Positions 18,463 through 27,165 of a DNA stretch of 64,000 nt are shown here, in pieces. The stretch lies in assembly GCA_965216255.1 (NCBI GenBank), contig OZ244148.1, forward strand, positions 2,542,001 to 2,606,000, read 5' to 3'. Below the pieces are notes generated by a model, which saw nothing but the letters and a program-made list of their open reading frames with translations, did not search any database and was not told the origin of the DNA. Each line of letters begins with the position of its first letter. Position 1 is the stretch's first letter. The position numbers and the translations under genes are program-made. Origin of the DNA: G965216255 sp965216255 (GTDB taxonomy: Bacteria; Bacteroidota; Rhodothermia; Rhodothermales; Bin80).

Positions 18463-19189
18463 CTCCAGGGCCAGCTGCCCACACAGTTGGCACTCGCGCC
18501 ACTACGAGTCCGCTACAATAGGTGCGGTTGCCGCCGTATGGGCCCGGCATAGCCGCGGAGCGTGGCAACGGATGGCCGGTCTAGCTTGCAAGACACAATT
18601 TCAAACCCTACGCCAGTACAGACGAGATCATCTCGCACACGTGCCACGGCCCGCCTTTACCTGCCCGGTGCCTAACGCACGGCGGCGGCACATGGACGCT
18701 TCGCGGCTCCTTCGACCTGCCCTGCCCTGGTATCATCCCGGATTATTCACCAGCCACAAGTATACAGGTGTAGACAATGAAAGAGGGGCTATCGGAAGTG
18801 GTACATACTGTTGTAAGGCAGTAATATCTTCGTGGAGCCTGCCGCAAAGCTGGTTTTGGCGTGGATGCAGGGCAATGGCCCCGCGAATGGCCTGTTTTCG
18901 AGGCAAAGGCGTGCCGCGAAGACATACCTCTGCCATTGAAAAAGCGCGTACAGTCCAGAACCGGTGCTGCGCTAATGAGCGCGGCACGGCCTCATTCCAA
19001 GGCAACCCACGTCGCCCGGCTTGACCATGAGCTTGGAATTATTTCCACGATGGGCTATGCGGGCTACTTCCTCATCATGCAGGACTTCACCCGCGCCGCA
19101 CGCGAGCTGGCCGTGGCCGCCGCCCGTCAGGTAGTCTGCTTAAATCCATCTACCAACCATCCACGAAGCCTGAGAAGGAGGAGCTTTAA
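18463..19189. other. Mosaic intergenic region upstream of the ankyrin gene
   Basis: No complete gene is visible. The segment contains the 106-bp dnaE copy (19014-19119). Just downstream is what reads like the end of a lost gene (LLKSIYQPSTKPEKEEL then TAA at 19187-19189). The earlier part (18480-18860) holds nothing I recognise. The mix suggests rearranged or recombined DNA. Confidence 0.5.
19014..19119 (+). repeat. 106-bp displaced copy of dnaE
   Basis: Matches 28129-28234 inside dnaE at 104 of 106 positions (differences: a T for C in GACCATGAG, and an A for G in CATCATGCAG). It codes for DnaE residues ~322-356 (ARLDHELGIISTMGYAGYFL and onward), just before the GPGRGSAAGS active-site loop. 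The copy is in the same orientation as dnaE and stands alone, with unrelated sequence on both sides. High identity implies a recent duplication or active gene conversion. Confidence 0.9.
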
Positions 19190-19363
19190 GTGCCGTCGGC
19201 GCCTATCACGCCGGACATACTGGTCAGGCGCATGTTCGCTCAGGCCAAGATCGTGCGCGATCCCCATGCGCAGCAGCGCAGGCCGTTACTTTCGGATATA
19301 GGTCCCTTTGGCTTTCTTGGTGTAGAATTTGTGTTCTATATTGTGAGTTGCAAGCCAACGTAG
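19190..19363 (+). CDS. Small ORF (57 aa) with a strong Shine-Dalgarno, possible gene fragment
   Basis: GTG at 19190 is preceded by AAGGAGGAG (stop TAA of an upstream remnant immediately before). It reads MPSAPITPDILVRRMFAQAK...PFGFLGVEFVFYIVSCKPT and stops 8 bp before the ankyrin gene. I do not recognise the sequence. The 'stop then GTG' arrangement looks like a former operon junction, with the N-terminus of a lost gene fused to unrelated DNA. It could also act as a leader for the ankyrin gene. Confidence 0.3.
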   Translation: MPSAPITPDILVRRMFAQAKIVRDPHAQQRRPLLSDIGPFGFLGVEFVFYIVSCKPT

Positions 19364-19371
19364 GTAGAGCG

Positions 19372-21177
19372 ATGAAACCGTTCATGCTGGCCACGGCCCT
19401 CTCCCTCCTCTGCACGGCTCCCGCCACTGGTCAGGCGACCTGTGAAGACTGGGGCAACTGGAGCAATTTCAGCCGGGTTACCACGGAACAGGTCACGCGC
19501 TGCCTCGAAGCCGGCGCGAATGTGAGCGCACGGGACCAGTATGGAGCCACCTTCCTGCACTTGGTGGCGGCGCACGAGGGCAAGACCGCCGTTGTTCGGG
19601 TGCTGTTAGAAGCGGGGGCAAATCTTGGTGCCCGGAACAACCAGGGTAAGACGCCGCTGCACGAAGCTTCAGCATATAGCACACAGGCTACGGTGAGCGT
19701 GCTGTTGGCGGCCGGGGCAGACGTTGGCGCGCAGGACGACGGTGGCAAAACTCCGCTGCACACCGCTGGGCAGAATCCGTACCCCGCTGTGACAAACGCG
19801 CTATTGGCCGCGGGTGCCGACCTGGAGGCTCGGGACCGCCAGGGCACTACACCGCTCCATGCTGCTGTATCTAGTTGGAACGGGGAAGCCGCCGTAGTCA
19901 CGCTCCTGGCAGCAGGTGCGGACGTGAACTCCCGGGACAACCGGGGCAAGACTCCGTTGCATGCACTGTACTCCCCCAATTCCGCCGTATTTTCTGCATT
20001 GCTGGCCGCTGGCGGGGATGTGAACGCACGGGATCAACGCGGCAGAACCCCGCTGCACACGAAACGCGACTCGGCCTTTGTAGCCGAACTCGTAGCGGCG
20101 GGAGCGGACGTGAACGCGCGCGATAGAGGTGGCTGGACTCCCTTGCACGCGGCGGCAAGTGACATCTCTTCTGCCCTCGCTGCCGCCCTGCTAGCGGCAG
20201 GCGCGGATGCGAACGCACGGGACCGGGAAGACAAGACCCCGTTGCACACAGCGGCAAGACTGGGCCGCAACCCTGCTGCCATTGTAGCGATCCTAGTCGA
20301 TGCCGGGACCAATGTACACGCACGGGCACTGGATGGACGGACCGCACTACACGAAGCGGCTGAGATCGGTGACGAATCCATGGTAGTTGCGCTGGTGGCC
20401 GCGGGGGCCAATGTGGACGCGCGCGACGACAAAGGCAACACAGCTCTGCATGCCGCGTGGGGACGCTATGGTCAGTGGGAGCGGAACCGCGCCGTGGTGC
20501 AGAAACTGCTGGATCTCGGCACCGACCCCCGTGCGCAGAACGACCTCGGTGTTGTGGCTGATCCCACCCGTTGCGAAAACTGGAACGACCCGGGGTTCCG
20601 GGCAGCGGCCGGCCTCGAACAGGTGGCCACGTGCCTTGCCGCTGGCCACAACATCAACACACGGGACAATTACGGCGCTACGCTCCTGCATTCTGCGGCT
20701 GCAGGCGCAGATTCGGCCGCTGTTGCCCTCCTGCTGGAGGCGGGCGCGGACGCCACCGCGCGCGACCACTGGGGCAGGACCCCGCTGCATGCTCGATCTG
20801 CCTTCAAGAGCCCAGCGATCCTGGCCCTCCTGCTGGGGGCGGGCGCGGACGTCAATGCTCAAAGCCACGACAGTACGACTCCGCTGCACATCGCCTCCGA
20901 TACCGCGACCATCGCCGCTCTTTTGGCCGCCGGTGCGGAGATCAACGTTCGAGACTGGAAGGGAGCAACGCCCCTGTTTGGGGCTCGGGCTGAGGATGTC
21001 ATTACCGCACTCCTGGCGGCCGGGGCCGATGTGAATCTGACGGATCCATGGGGTCGAACGCCCTTGCACCTGTACTCTGGGTACGGCACCCGTGCGCTTG
21101 AGCCCCTGCTAGCGGCCGGCCCGGATGTAAACGCACGTGATCTGAGGGGACGCATTCCCTTGCACGAGGCGGCCTAA
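19372..21177 (+). CDS. Giant secreted ankyrin-repeat protein, 5' part up to an in-frame TAA
   Basis: The start is ATG 19372 because MKPFMLATALSLLCTAPATGQ is a signal peptide (cleavage after TGQ or nearby); a frame start at 19348 would put extra residues before it. The rest is ankyrin repeats of ~33 residues (consensus LLAAGADVNARDxxGxTPLHxAA). A distinctive cap (CEDWGNWSNFSRVTTEQVTRCLEAGANV) begins the repeats and recurs at about 20571 (CENWNDPGFRAAAGLEQVATCLAAG). Translation ends at TAA 21175-21177 in the middle of a repeat (IPLHEAA*YEDASVIAALVAAGAD), yet the same frame continues for more than 1,000 codons. The product is predicted to be exported to the periplasm or beyond. Ankyrin arrays mediate protein-protein contacts; partners are unknown. 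Confidence 0.85.
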   Translation: MKPFMLATALSLLCTAPATGQATCEDWGNWSNFSRVTTEQVTRCLEAGANVSARDQYGATFLHLVAAHEGKTAVVRVLLEAGANLGARNNQGKTPLHEASAYSTQATVSVLLAAGADVGAQDDGGKTPLHTAGQNPYPAVTNALLAAGADLEARDRQGTTPLHAAVSSWNGEAAVVTLLAAGADVNSRDNRGKTPLHALYSPNSAVFSALLAAGGDVNARDQRGRTPLHTKRDSAFVAELVAAGADVNARDRGGWTPLHAAASDISSALAAALLAAGADANARDREDKTPLHTAARLGRNPAAIVAILVDAGTNVHARALDGRTALHEAAEIGDESMVVALVAAGANVDARDDKGNTALHAAWGRYGQWERNRAVVQKLLDLGTDPRAQNDLGVVADPTRCENWNDPGFRAAAGLEQVATCLAAGHNINTRDNYGATLLHSAAAGADSAAVALLLEAGADATARDHWGRTPLHARSAFKSPAILALLLGAGADVNAQSHDSTTPLHIASDTATIAALLAAGAEINVRDWKGATPLFGARAEDVITALLAAGADVNLTDPWGRTPLHLYSGYGTRALEPLLAAGPDVNARDLRGRIPLHEAA

Positions 21178-24100
21178 TACGAAGATGCATCGGTCATCGC
21201 TGCGTTGGTGGCGGCCGGAGCCGATGTGGACGCAAGAGATAACATGGGCAATACGCCCCTGCATATCGCCTGGCACAACAACAGCTCCGTAGTCGAGACG
21301 CTGCTGGAGTTGGGTGCCGATCCGGTAGCGCATAACGACCGTGGCAAGCCCGCGGAGCCCCGGAATTGCGAAAATTGGGACACTCGGTTGTTCACGGAAG
21401 CCGTTGACTTGGAAGGACTGCGTGAATGTCTGGCCTCCGGCTGGGATATCGATGCTCCCAACTCCGATGGCATGACGCCCCTGGATCTGGCGGTCGGGGG
21501 CTGGCCGCAGGAGCCGCACAACGGCGCGCTGGCTCTGCTGTTGGAGGCGGGGGCGAACCCGAACGTCCGGGATCATCGCAAAATAACCCCACTGCACCGA
21601 GTGGCCAACTCGGGCGATGTCACTGCCGCGGAATTGTTGCTGGAGGCCGGTGCGTACACGAAAGCGCAGGACGAGCTTGGCGCGACTCCGCTCCACCGGG
21701 CAATAATTAATGACCAGCACGATTTCGCCCGGGTGCTCCTCGAAGCCGGAGCGGATGTGGAGGCACGGGCCGAAGACGCCGACACTCCGCTGCACTGGGC
21801 ACTCGGTAGCGGGGCAGGCCTCATCGTCGCGTTACTGCTGGAATCCGGAGCGGACGTGAATGCGCTCAACGAGTCGAACCAGACACCGCTTCACTTCGCG
21901 ATGCAATCATCCGCCGAGGAGCCCGTTGCCTGGTTATTGAAACGGGGCGTGGATCCCGACGCGCGAGACGTGAACGGGTGGAGTCCACTACACGAGGCGG
22001 CCCGGTCCTGGTACCGGGCCACGGCGCCCATGATGACCGCGCTGATCGAGTCTGGCGCGGACGTGAACGCGCGAGCCGCAAGCGGCGAAACTCCGCTTCA
22101 CATGCTGGCCAGTCAGAGTGACGACCTTGCACAAATTCACGCTCTGCTGGCAGGCGGCGCGGATGTCAATGCGCCGGACACATTTGGCACCACCCCCCTG
22201 CACCTTGCGTCCGCTGAGACAAACCTCGCCACCGTGAACGCGCTTTTGGACGCCGATGCGGACGTCAGCGCGCGCGTCAAGGGCGGCGACACTCCCTTGC
22301 ACCGTGTGGGTGCGAGCACGAGGTCCCGGCATTCGCCGGGGCTGACCCGAGCCTACAACACACCGCCGCGTTTCAACGTGGAGGGTGGCCCCGAGAAACT
22401 GGCAGTGTCCGAGCGTGACACGGCGCTTGTCGCGGCGCTCGTTCGCGCTGGAGCGGACATGGAAGCACGCAACGACCAAGGCGAGACTGCGCTCGGAAGT
22501 GCCGGAAGGCGTGGAAATGTCCAGCTCGTGAGCAAGCTTCTCGAACTGGGAGCTCCCCCGGAACCGGGCATCGGAGAGATGACGCCTCCCGCTTTTCCGG
22601 TCTGCGACTGGGCGAACTATGATCTGTTCACGGTCGCTCCGGTCGTCCGGCTCGAGGCGTGCCCGGCGGCCGGAATGGGATTGAATGCTCTCAACCACAT
22701 GGGTCATTCGCCGCTGCACGCCCTGGTGCATGGGCTGGAATGGAACCACTATTTTCTCCCGGACGCTATCGCAATGCTGCTCGGGGCCGGGGCGGACGCC
22801 AACGCACGAGAGGGATGGGGAGCGACCCCTCTGCACCGCGCAGCGGAGGGTACACGCGGCTACTCCTTCGGGGGTACGTTCGCGTTGCCGAACGCCGTGG
22901 CTGCCCTGCTGGCAGGCGGCGCCGAAGTGAACGCCCGAGACCGATTGGACGCCACGCCTCTGCACGTTGCTGCGGGAGCCTTCTTCGACAACACCGTCAC
23001 GGCCACGGTACTTCTGGGCGCCGGTGCCGAAGTAGACGCGCGCCAGGAGTCCGGCGGTACGCCCCTGCATTCGGCATCGGGGCGCTCGGGGCACCCCGCC
23101 ATGGTCCGGCTCCTGGTTCGTGCCGCTGCCGACGTCAACGCGCGTGCAACAAACGGTCAGACCCCGCTCCACATCGCGGCTCGGGAGCAGAATCCCGCCG
23201 TGGCGGCCCTGTTACTGGAACTGGGTGCCGATCCGATGATAGTGGACAGCTCGGGCACGGTTGCCGACCCGGCGAATTGCCGAAAGTGGCCGAGTCCCGT
23301 GTTCTTCCATCATGCCGCGGCCGATATCGTAGCCCGCTGCATCGAGTCCGGTGCGGAGGTGAAGGCCGAAGCGCAGTACGATCAGGTAAAAAACAACTCG
23401 GGCCGGCTGGAGTCGTATGGGATCGGCTCCACGCCGCTCCATATAGCGGCCGGGTGGAGCCGGGACCCCGCGGTGATCGAGGTACTGGTGAGTGCCGGCG
23501 CGGACGTGAAAGCACGCAACCGGGGCAACTACTCGCCCCTGCATTACGCCGCCCGCGACAACAACGAACCTGCCGTGATTGCTGCACTGGTTGCGGCCGG
23601 AGCCGAGGTGAATGCCTGGGCGACCGGATCGATGCGGCGGTACGGCAATACCGAGTGGGACGTCACGCCGTTGCACGAGGCCGCATGGAACGAACGTCCC
23701 GCCATCGCCCTTGCGTTGCTGGACGCCGGAGCCGACGTGAATGCGGTCGCGGCCAGCGGAAGGACACCGCTCCACCGTGCGGCCGCTGACAACACGAACC
23801 CGGCAGTTGTCGCCGCACTTCTGAGCCGGGGAGCCGAGGTGAACGCCAAGCTTCCTGGAGGCAGGACCCCGCTGCACGAGGCAGCGGCCAAGAACGGGAA
23901 TTCGGAAATTTTGACGGCTCTCTTGGCGGCCGGAGCCGAAGTGAATGCACGGGGCGCCAATGACGAAGTTTGGTCGGATCGAGAGAGCATGGCGGCTTCG
24001 GAAAAGATTCGCGGCGCCACCCCTTGGGGGGGAGCCGTTTCATTGACGAAGCACACGGGAATCCGGACTCCCTTGCACGAGGCCGTCATGGAACGCGGCG

Positions 24101-24441
24101 ACTCCGCAGTAGTCGCTGCGCTGATCGCAGGCGGGGCCGATGTGAACGCCCGCGGCGACTTGGACCGGGCTTCCGAGCCCGGCGCAACCCCGCTCTACTG
24201 GGCCGTGTACGCAATCCCGGACCCGGCCGTACTGGAGCTGCTCGTGCGAGCCGGAGCGGACGTAAATGCACGTGCCGGGTCCGGATGGACTCCGCTTCAT
24301 CTGGCTGCTCTGCGGAATCCGATCCTGTTTCCGATTCTGCTGGAACTGGGCGCCGATCCCGAAGCGCTCGACCGGTACGGCAAGACGCCCATGGACTACG
24401 CGGTCGAAAACGTATGGCTTGAGGGATGGGGAGCCTTCTGA
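21178..24441 (+). pseudogene. Giant ankyrin-repeat protein, 3' part beyond the in-frame TAA
   Basis: Direct in-frame continuation of the 5' part (1,087 codons with no further stop). The first in-frame start (GTG 21205) lies inside a repeat with no ribosome-binding site, so on its own this part should not be translated or exported. It contains three more caps (CENWDTRLFTEAVDLEGLREC at ~21367; CDWANYDLFTVAPVVRLEAC at ~22603; CRKWPSPVFFHHAAADIVARC at ~23278), each followed by a run of ankyrin repeats ending in LLELGADP. With the 5' part the intact gene would encode ~1,689 aa. The lack of any other lesion suggests a very recent nonsense mutation, readthrough or an assembly error. Confidence 0.8.
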
Positions 24442-25590
24442 CTCACCGACGGTCGGGGCGCATTCGGGCCTGTGTCGCCGGAACGGACGCCCGCGTCCAT
24501 TCTCTCGAGCGACATTGTCTGGAAGAACCGGTTCTGAAAGCGTTCCAACCGCAAAACCGGTCTCGAAGTAACAAAGCCAGGCATTGACGTGACCACCTTA
24601 AAGAATCGGTGGGCTCGGCTATTGTTGTCTTATCTCCGCTGGTCTGGCCTGCCAGAGTATACATGCGGAGCTTGCCGGATTTGTCTGTGAAGCTCGCCGG
24701 CGTTTTCAGTGGCGCACACACGCTGCCGAAAGGCAATTGCGCGAGCGGCGGGCGAGGCGCTCGCGACCCGTAACAGCGGTTTCTGGTGGCGAATTGCCTG
24801 AAGGCGCTGACAAAGCTCGCGGCACAAGAATGCATAACGCTATCGGAACCAGTAGCGGATGATGATCCCATGCACAAGCCACATGTGTTGGCGCATGGCG
24901 TACCCGCGCCCACGTCTCCGTCCGGCTAGGTGAGCCAAATAAAGGGCGTATCACTGCTTCTGCCGGAGAATCGGAATCAGCTCGCGATCTGGAACACGCT
25001 CCAAGACGCAGAGCAACCGGGGGCAGCTTTCTTTCGGGGCCCAACTGAAGTACCTCGTTCACAGTGCACATGGCTCATTGGGCGCCGCAGTGATTTTCGA
25101 TTCGAGCTTGCGGATGGCTGCACGTGAGCACTGGATGGGTTGAAGCGAGGCTCAGCGTCACGGGCACTTGCATAATTTGGTGTGCATGAGCCACTATCGG
25201 ATTCGCGGCAAGTGCAAGTACATGGCGTAATGTCATGGAGGGACGCAAGCCGGGATCGTGCATGATCTCCACGCGGAGCAGTGCAGGCTGCAACTCTCGG
25301 AGAGAATTCTAAATGGCGACTGTATTCCAAAGTGCCAAACAGGCCATGTTGTCGAATCTGCAGTAAGCGTTTCGTGCCATAAGCGCAGACCGCATGGGGG
25401 CGTCGAATCGGTCGCGATTCATATAGCATGTGTCGGTCATGCGACCCGCCACCGCAAAACAGGGCCAGCACCATGCGGGGCGCTGGCCCTGTTTGAAGGA
25501 ATGCTCGCAAATACCAGCCGCGCTCTGGATTCACATAAAACAGCGTGGCTTTCAGCATTTTCAAAACTGAAGATGTCTTCAGCAAACCAT
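24442..25590. other. Gene-free stretch after the ankyrin gene
   Basis: Only short overlapping frames without family motifs are present on both strands. One strong hairpin is visible (25457-25494). The region ends at the IS3 element. Confidence 0.5.
25457..25494. terminator. Perfect 13-bp hairpin, candidate bidirectional terminator
   Basis: AAACAGGGCCAGC (25457-25469) pairs exactly with GCTGGCCCTGTTT (25482-25494) around a 12-nt loop. The stem is GC-rich with short A and T runs at its feet, as in a rho-independent terminator usable on either strand. It is isolated in gene-free DNA about 1 kb after the ankyrin stop, so the gene it serves is uncertain. Confidence 0.45.
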
Positions 25591-26872
25591 TGTGAAAGAA
25601 CAGGGACTTAAGAAATAATTTGCTGCCGTAAACGTATCGGAGCAACATGCAACGAAAGTCCTATTCGGCGGAGACCAAGGTCCGTGTAGCCTTGGAGGCG
25701 CTCAAGCGAGAGCTCACCACGAACCAGATTGCCGCCATGCACCAGATGCAGCCGACGCTGGTGAGCCAGTGGAAAAAGCTGGCCAGGGAGATCCTACGCG
25801 CGGGCTTCTCCAAACGAAGGCCAAGAAGCAAGGGCAGGCACAGCTGGAGGAGCTCTACAGCCAGATTGGTCGCCTGAAGGTGGAGAACGAGTGGTTAAGA
25901 AAGACCTCGGTTAGGACATTGGAGGAAAAGCGGCAGATGATAGGATGGGAGCATCCGCAACTTACGGTGCAGCGCCAGTGCGAGCTTCTGGAGCTGGCCC
26001 GGTCAAGCCTGTTCTATCGCCCTGTCGGTGAAACCGGAGTACAATCTCGAGTTGATGCGCATCATAGACCGGGTTTACACCGACAGGCCCATACTGGGCG
26101 TGCGGCGTTATGACCGCGATGCTGCACAGGATGGGACATGCCGCAAATCACAAGCGGATCTATCGATTGATGCGGCTAATGCAAATACAGGCGATATATC
26201 CGAAAAGGCGGCGCAAACGGTCCCGCACCCCCGCACAAGTACGCGAATTTGCTGAAAGCATGCAGGATAGACGGTCCTGACCAAGCCTGATGCAGTGACA
26301 TAACGTATGTACGGATGCAGCACGGTTTCAGCTACCAGGTCGCCATCATGGACTGGTACAGCCGGCATGTACAGGCGTGGACCCCGACCAATAGCCAAGC
26401 CGCAGATGTCTGCATCGAGGTATACAAGACCGCACCGTCCAAGGCACGCCCTTTGATCTTCCACAGCGACCAAGGCTCGCAGTAAGCCAGTGTCGAGATG
26501 ACCCCCATCTCCATGGAGACCAGCATCAAGATATCGATGTGCGGCCGGTGCTACGACGACATCCTGGTCGAACGTCTCTGGCGCAGCGCGGGGTATGAGG
26601 AGGTCTATCTCAACGAATTCACGACGCTGCCAGAGGCACGGCAACCGCTGGAGGCGTAATTTGCATTCTACAACCACCAGCGTCCCCACCAAGCACTGCC
26701 GTACCGCACGCCATATGCCGTCTACGCAGGCCTGCCGGAGACCAACCAGACTACGACCTCAACCACTATTGCAACCACATGCCCATTGGGACAGTCTTGT
26801 CCCGCTATTACCCATGACCAAGCGGCCATATTTTTGGGGTTGATCGAAATCCTGTCCAACGATTGGGGTACA
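25591..26872 (+). mobile_element. Degenerate IS3-family insertion sequence
   Basis: The right end reads TGTACCCCAA in reverse complement (26863-26872) and matches the left end of the second IS3 copy at 63229. The left end is placed at TGT at 25591, 56 bp before the orfA ATG, the same spacing as in that copy; it is diverged. The resulting length of ~1.28 kb fits IS3 elements. No convincing target duplication is visible (CAT left, CCT right). The transposase inside is broken. Confidence 0.7.
25647..26740 (+). pseudogene. IS3-family transposase (orfA/orfB), inactivated
   Basis: OrfA starts MQRKSYSAETKVRVALEALKRE with the IS3 helix-turn-helix, then shifts frame near 25820 to LEELYSQIGRLKVENEWLRKTS. 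OrfB fragments follow in several frames: KRQMIGWEHPQLTVQRQCELL, HKRIYRLMRLMQIQAIYPK, SDITYVRM (first D of DDE), FHSDQGSQ (second D) with a stop right after it, RLWRSAGYEEVYL (E), and FAFYNHQRPHQALPYRTP. Multiple stops and frameshifts make it dead. It is a diverged relative of the IS3 copy at 63.2 kb. Confidence 0.88.
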
Positions 26873-26917
26873 CCTCAGACCCAACATACAGGAATCACGT
26901 TAGACAAACAAATGCTT

Positions 26918-26935
26918 ATGGGGGCCTTCCCCCAT
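26918..26935. repeat. Hairpin shared with 62242-62258
   Basis: ATGGGGG-CCTT-CCCCCAT forms a 7-bp stem in the otherwise empty gap (26873-27165) between the IS3 right end and dnaE. Positions 26920-26936 read in reverse complement equal the 17 bases at 62242-62258, and CTGCGTA occurs nearby in both. It may be the end of an unidentified mobile element or a common terminator-like repeat. The rest of this gap holds nothing I recognise. Confidence 0.4.
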
Positions 26936-27165
26936 CTTCTACGCAGTATGGCTACTCGTTGCTAGATTATTCTAACCTCTGATCGCCTTCTTGGCGCACC
27001 ATCGGACAACATTTAAGCAACTCATTCCGTATTTGCGCAGGATTCGTTGCGGCGCCCCGGACCGACTATTACCGCTGCGTAATTCCCATGCCCGCTGGCT
27101 GCACCGATTGAGACCGCAAGGCGGGCCAAGCGTATACAGACTCGAAGCAAGTCCTGCAGCCGAGC

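Noticed and set aside
21988..23172. 394-aa minus-strand open frame across the ankyrin gene
   Set aside because: It is the mirror of a GC-rich repetitive coding frame; its sequence has no domain and only echoes the repeats.
19372..24441. Possible CRISPR or satellite array because of regular ~99-bp periodicity
   Set aside because: The periodicity is the 33-residue ankyrin repeat; units are diverged at DNA level and lie in one reading frame.
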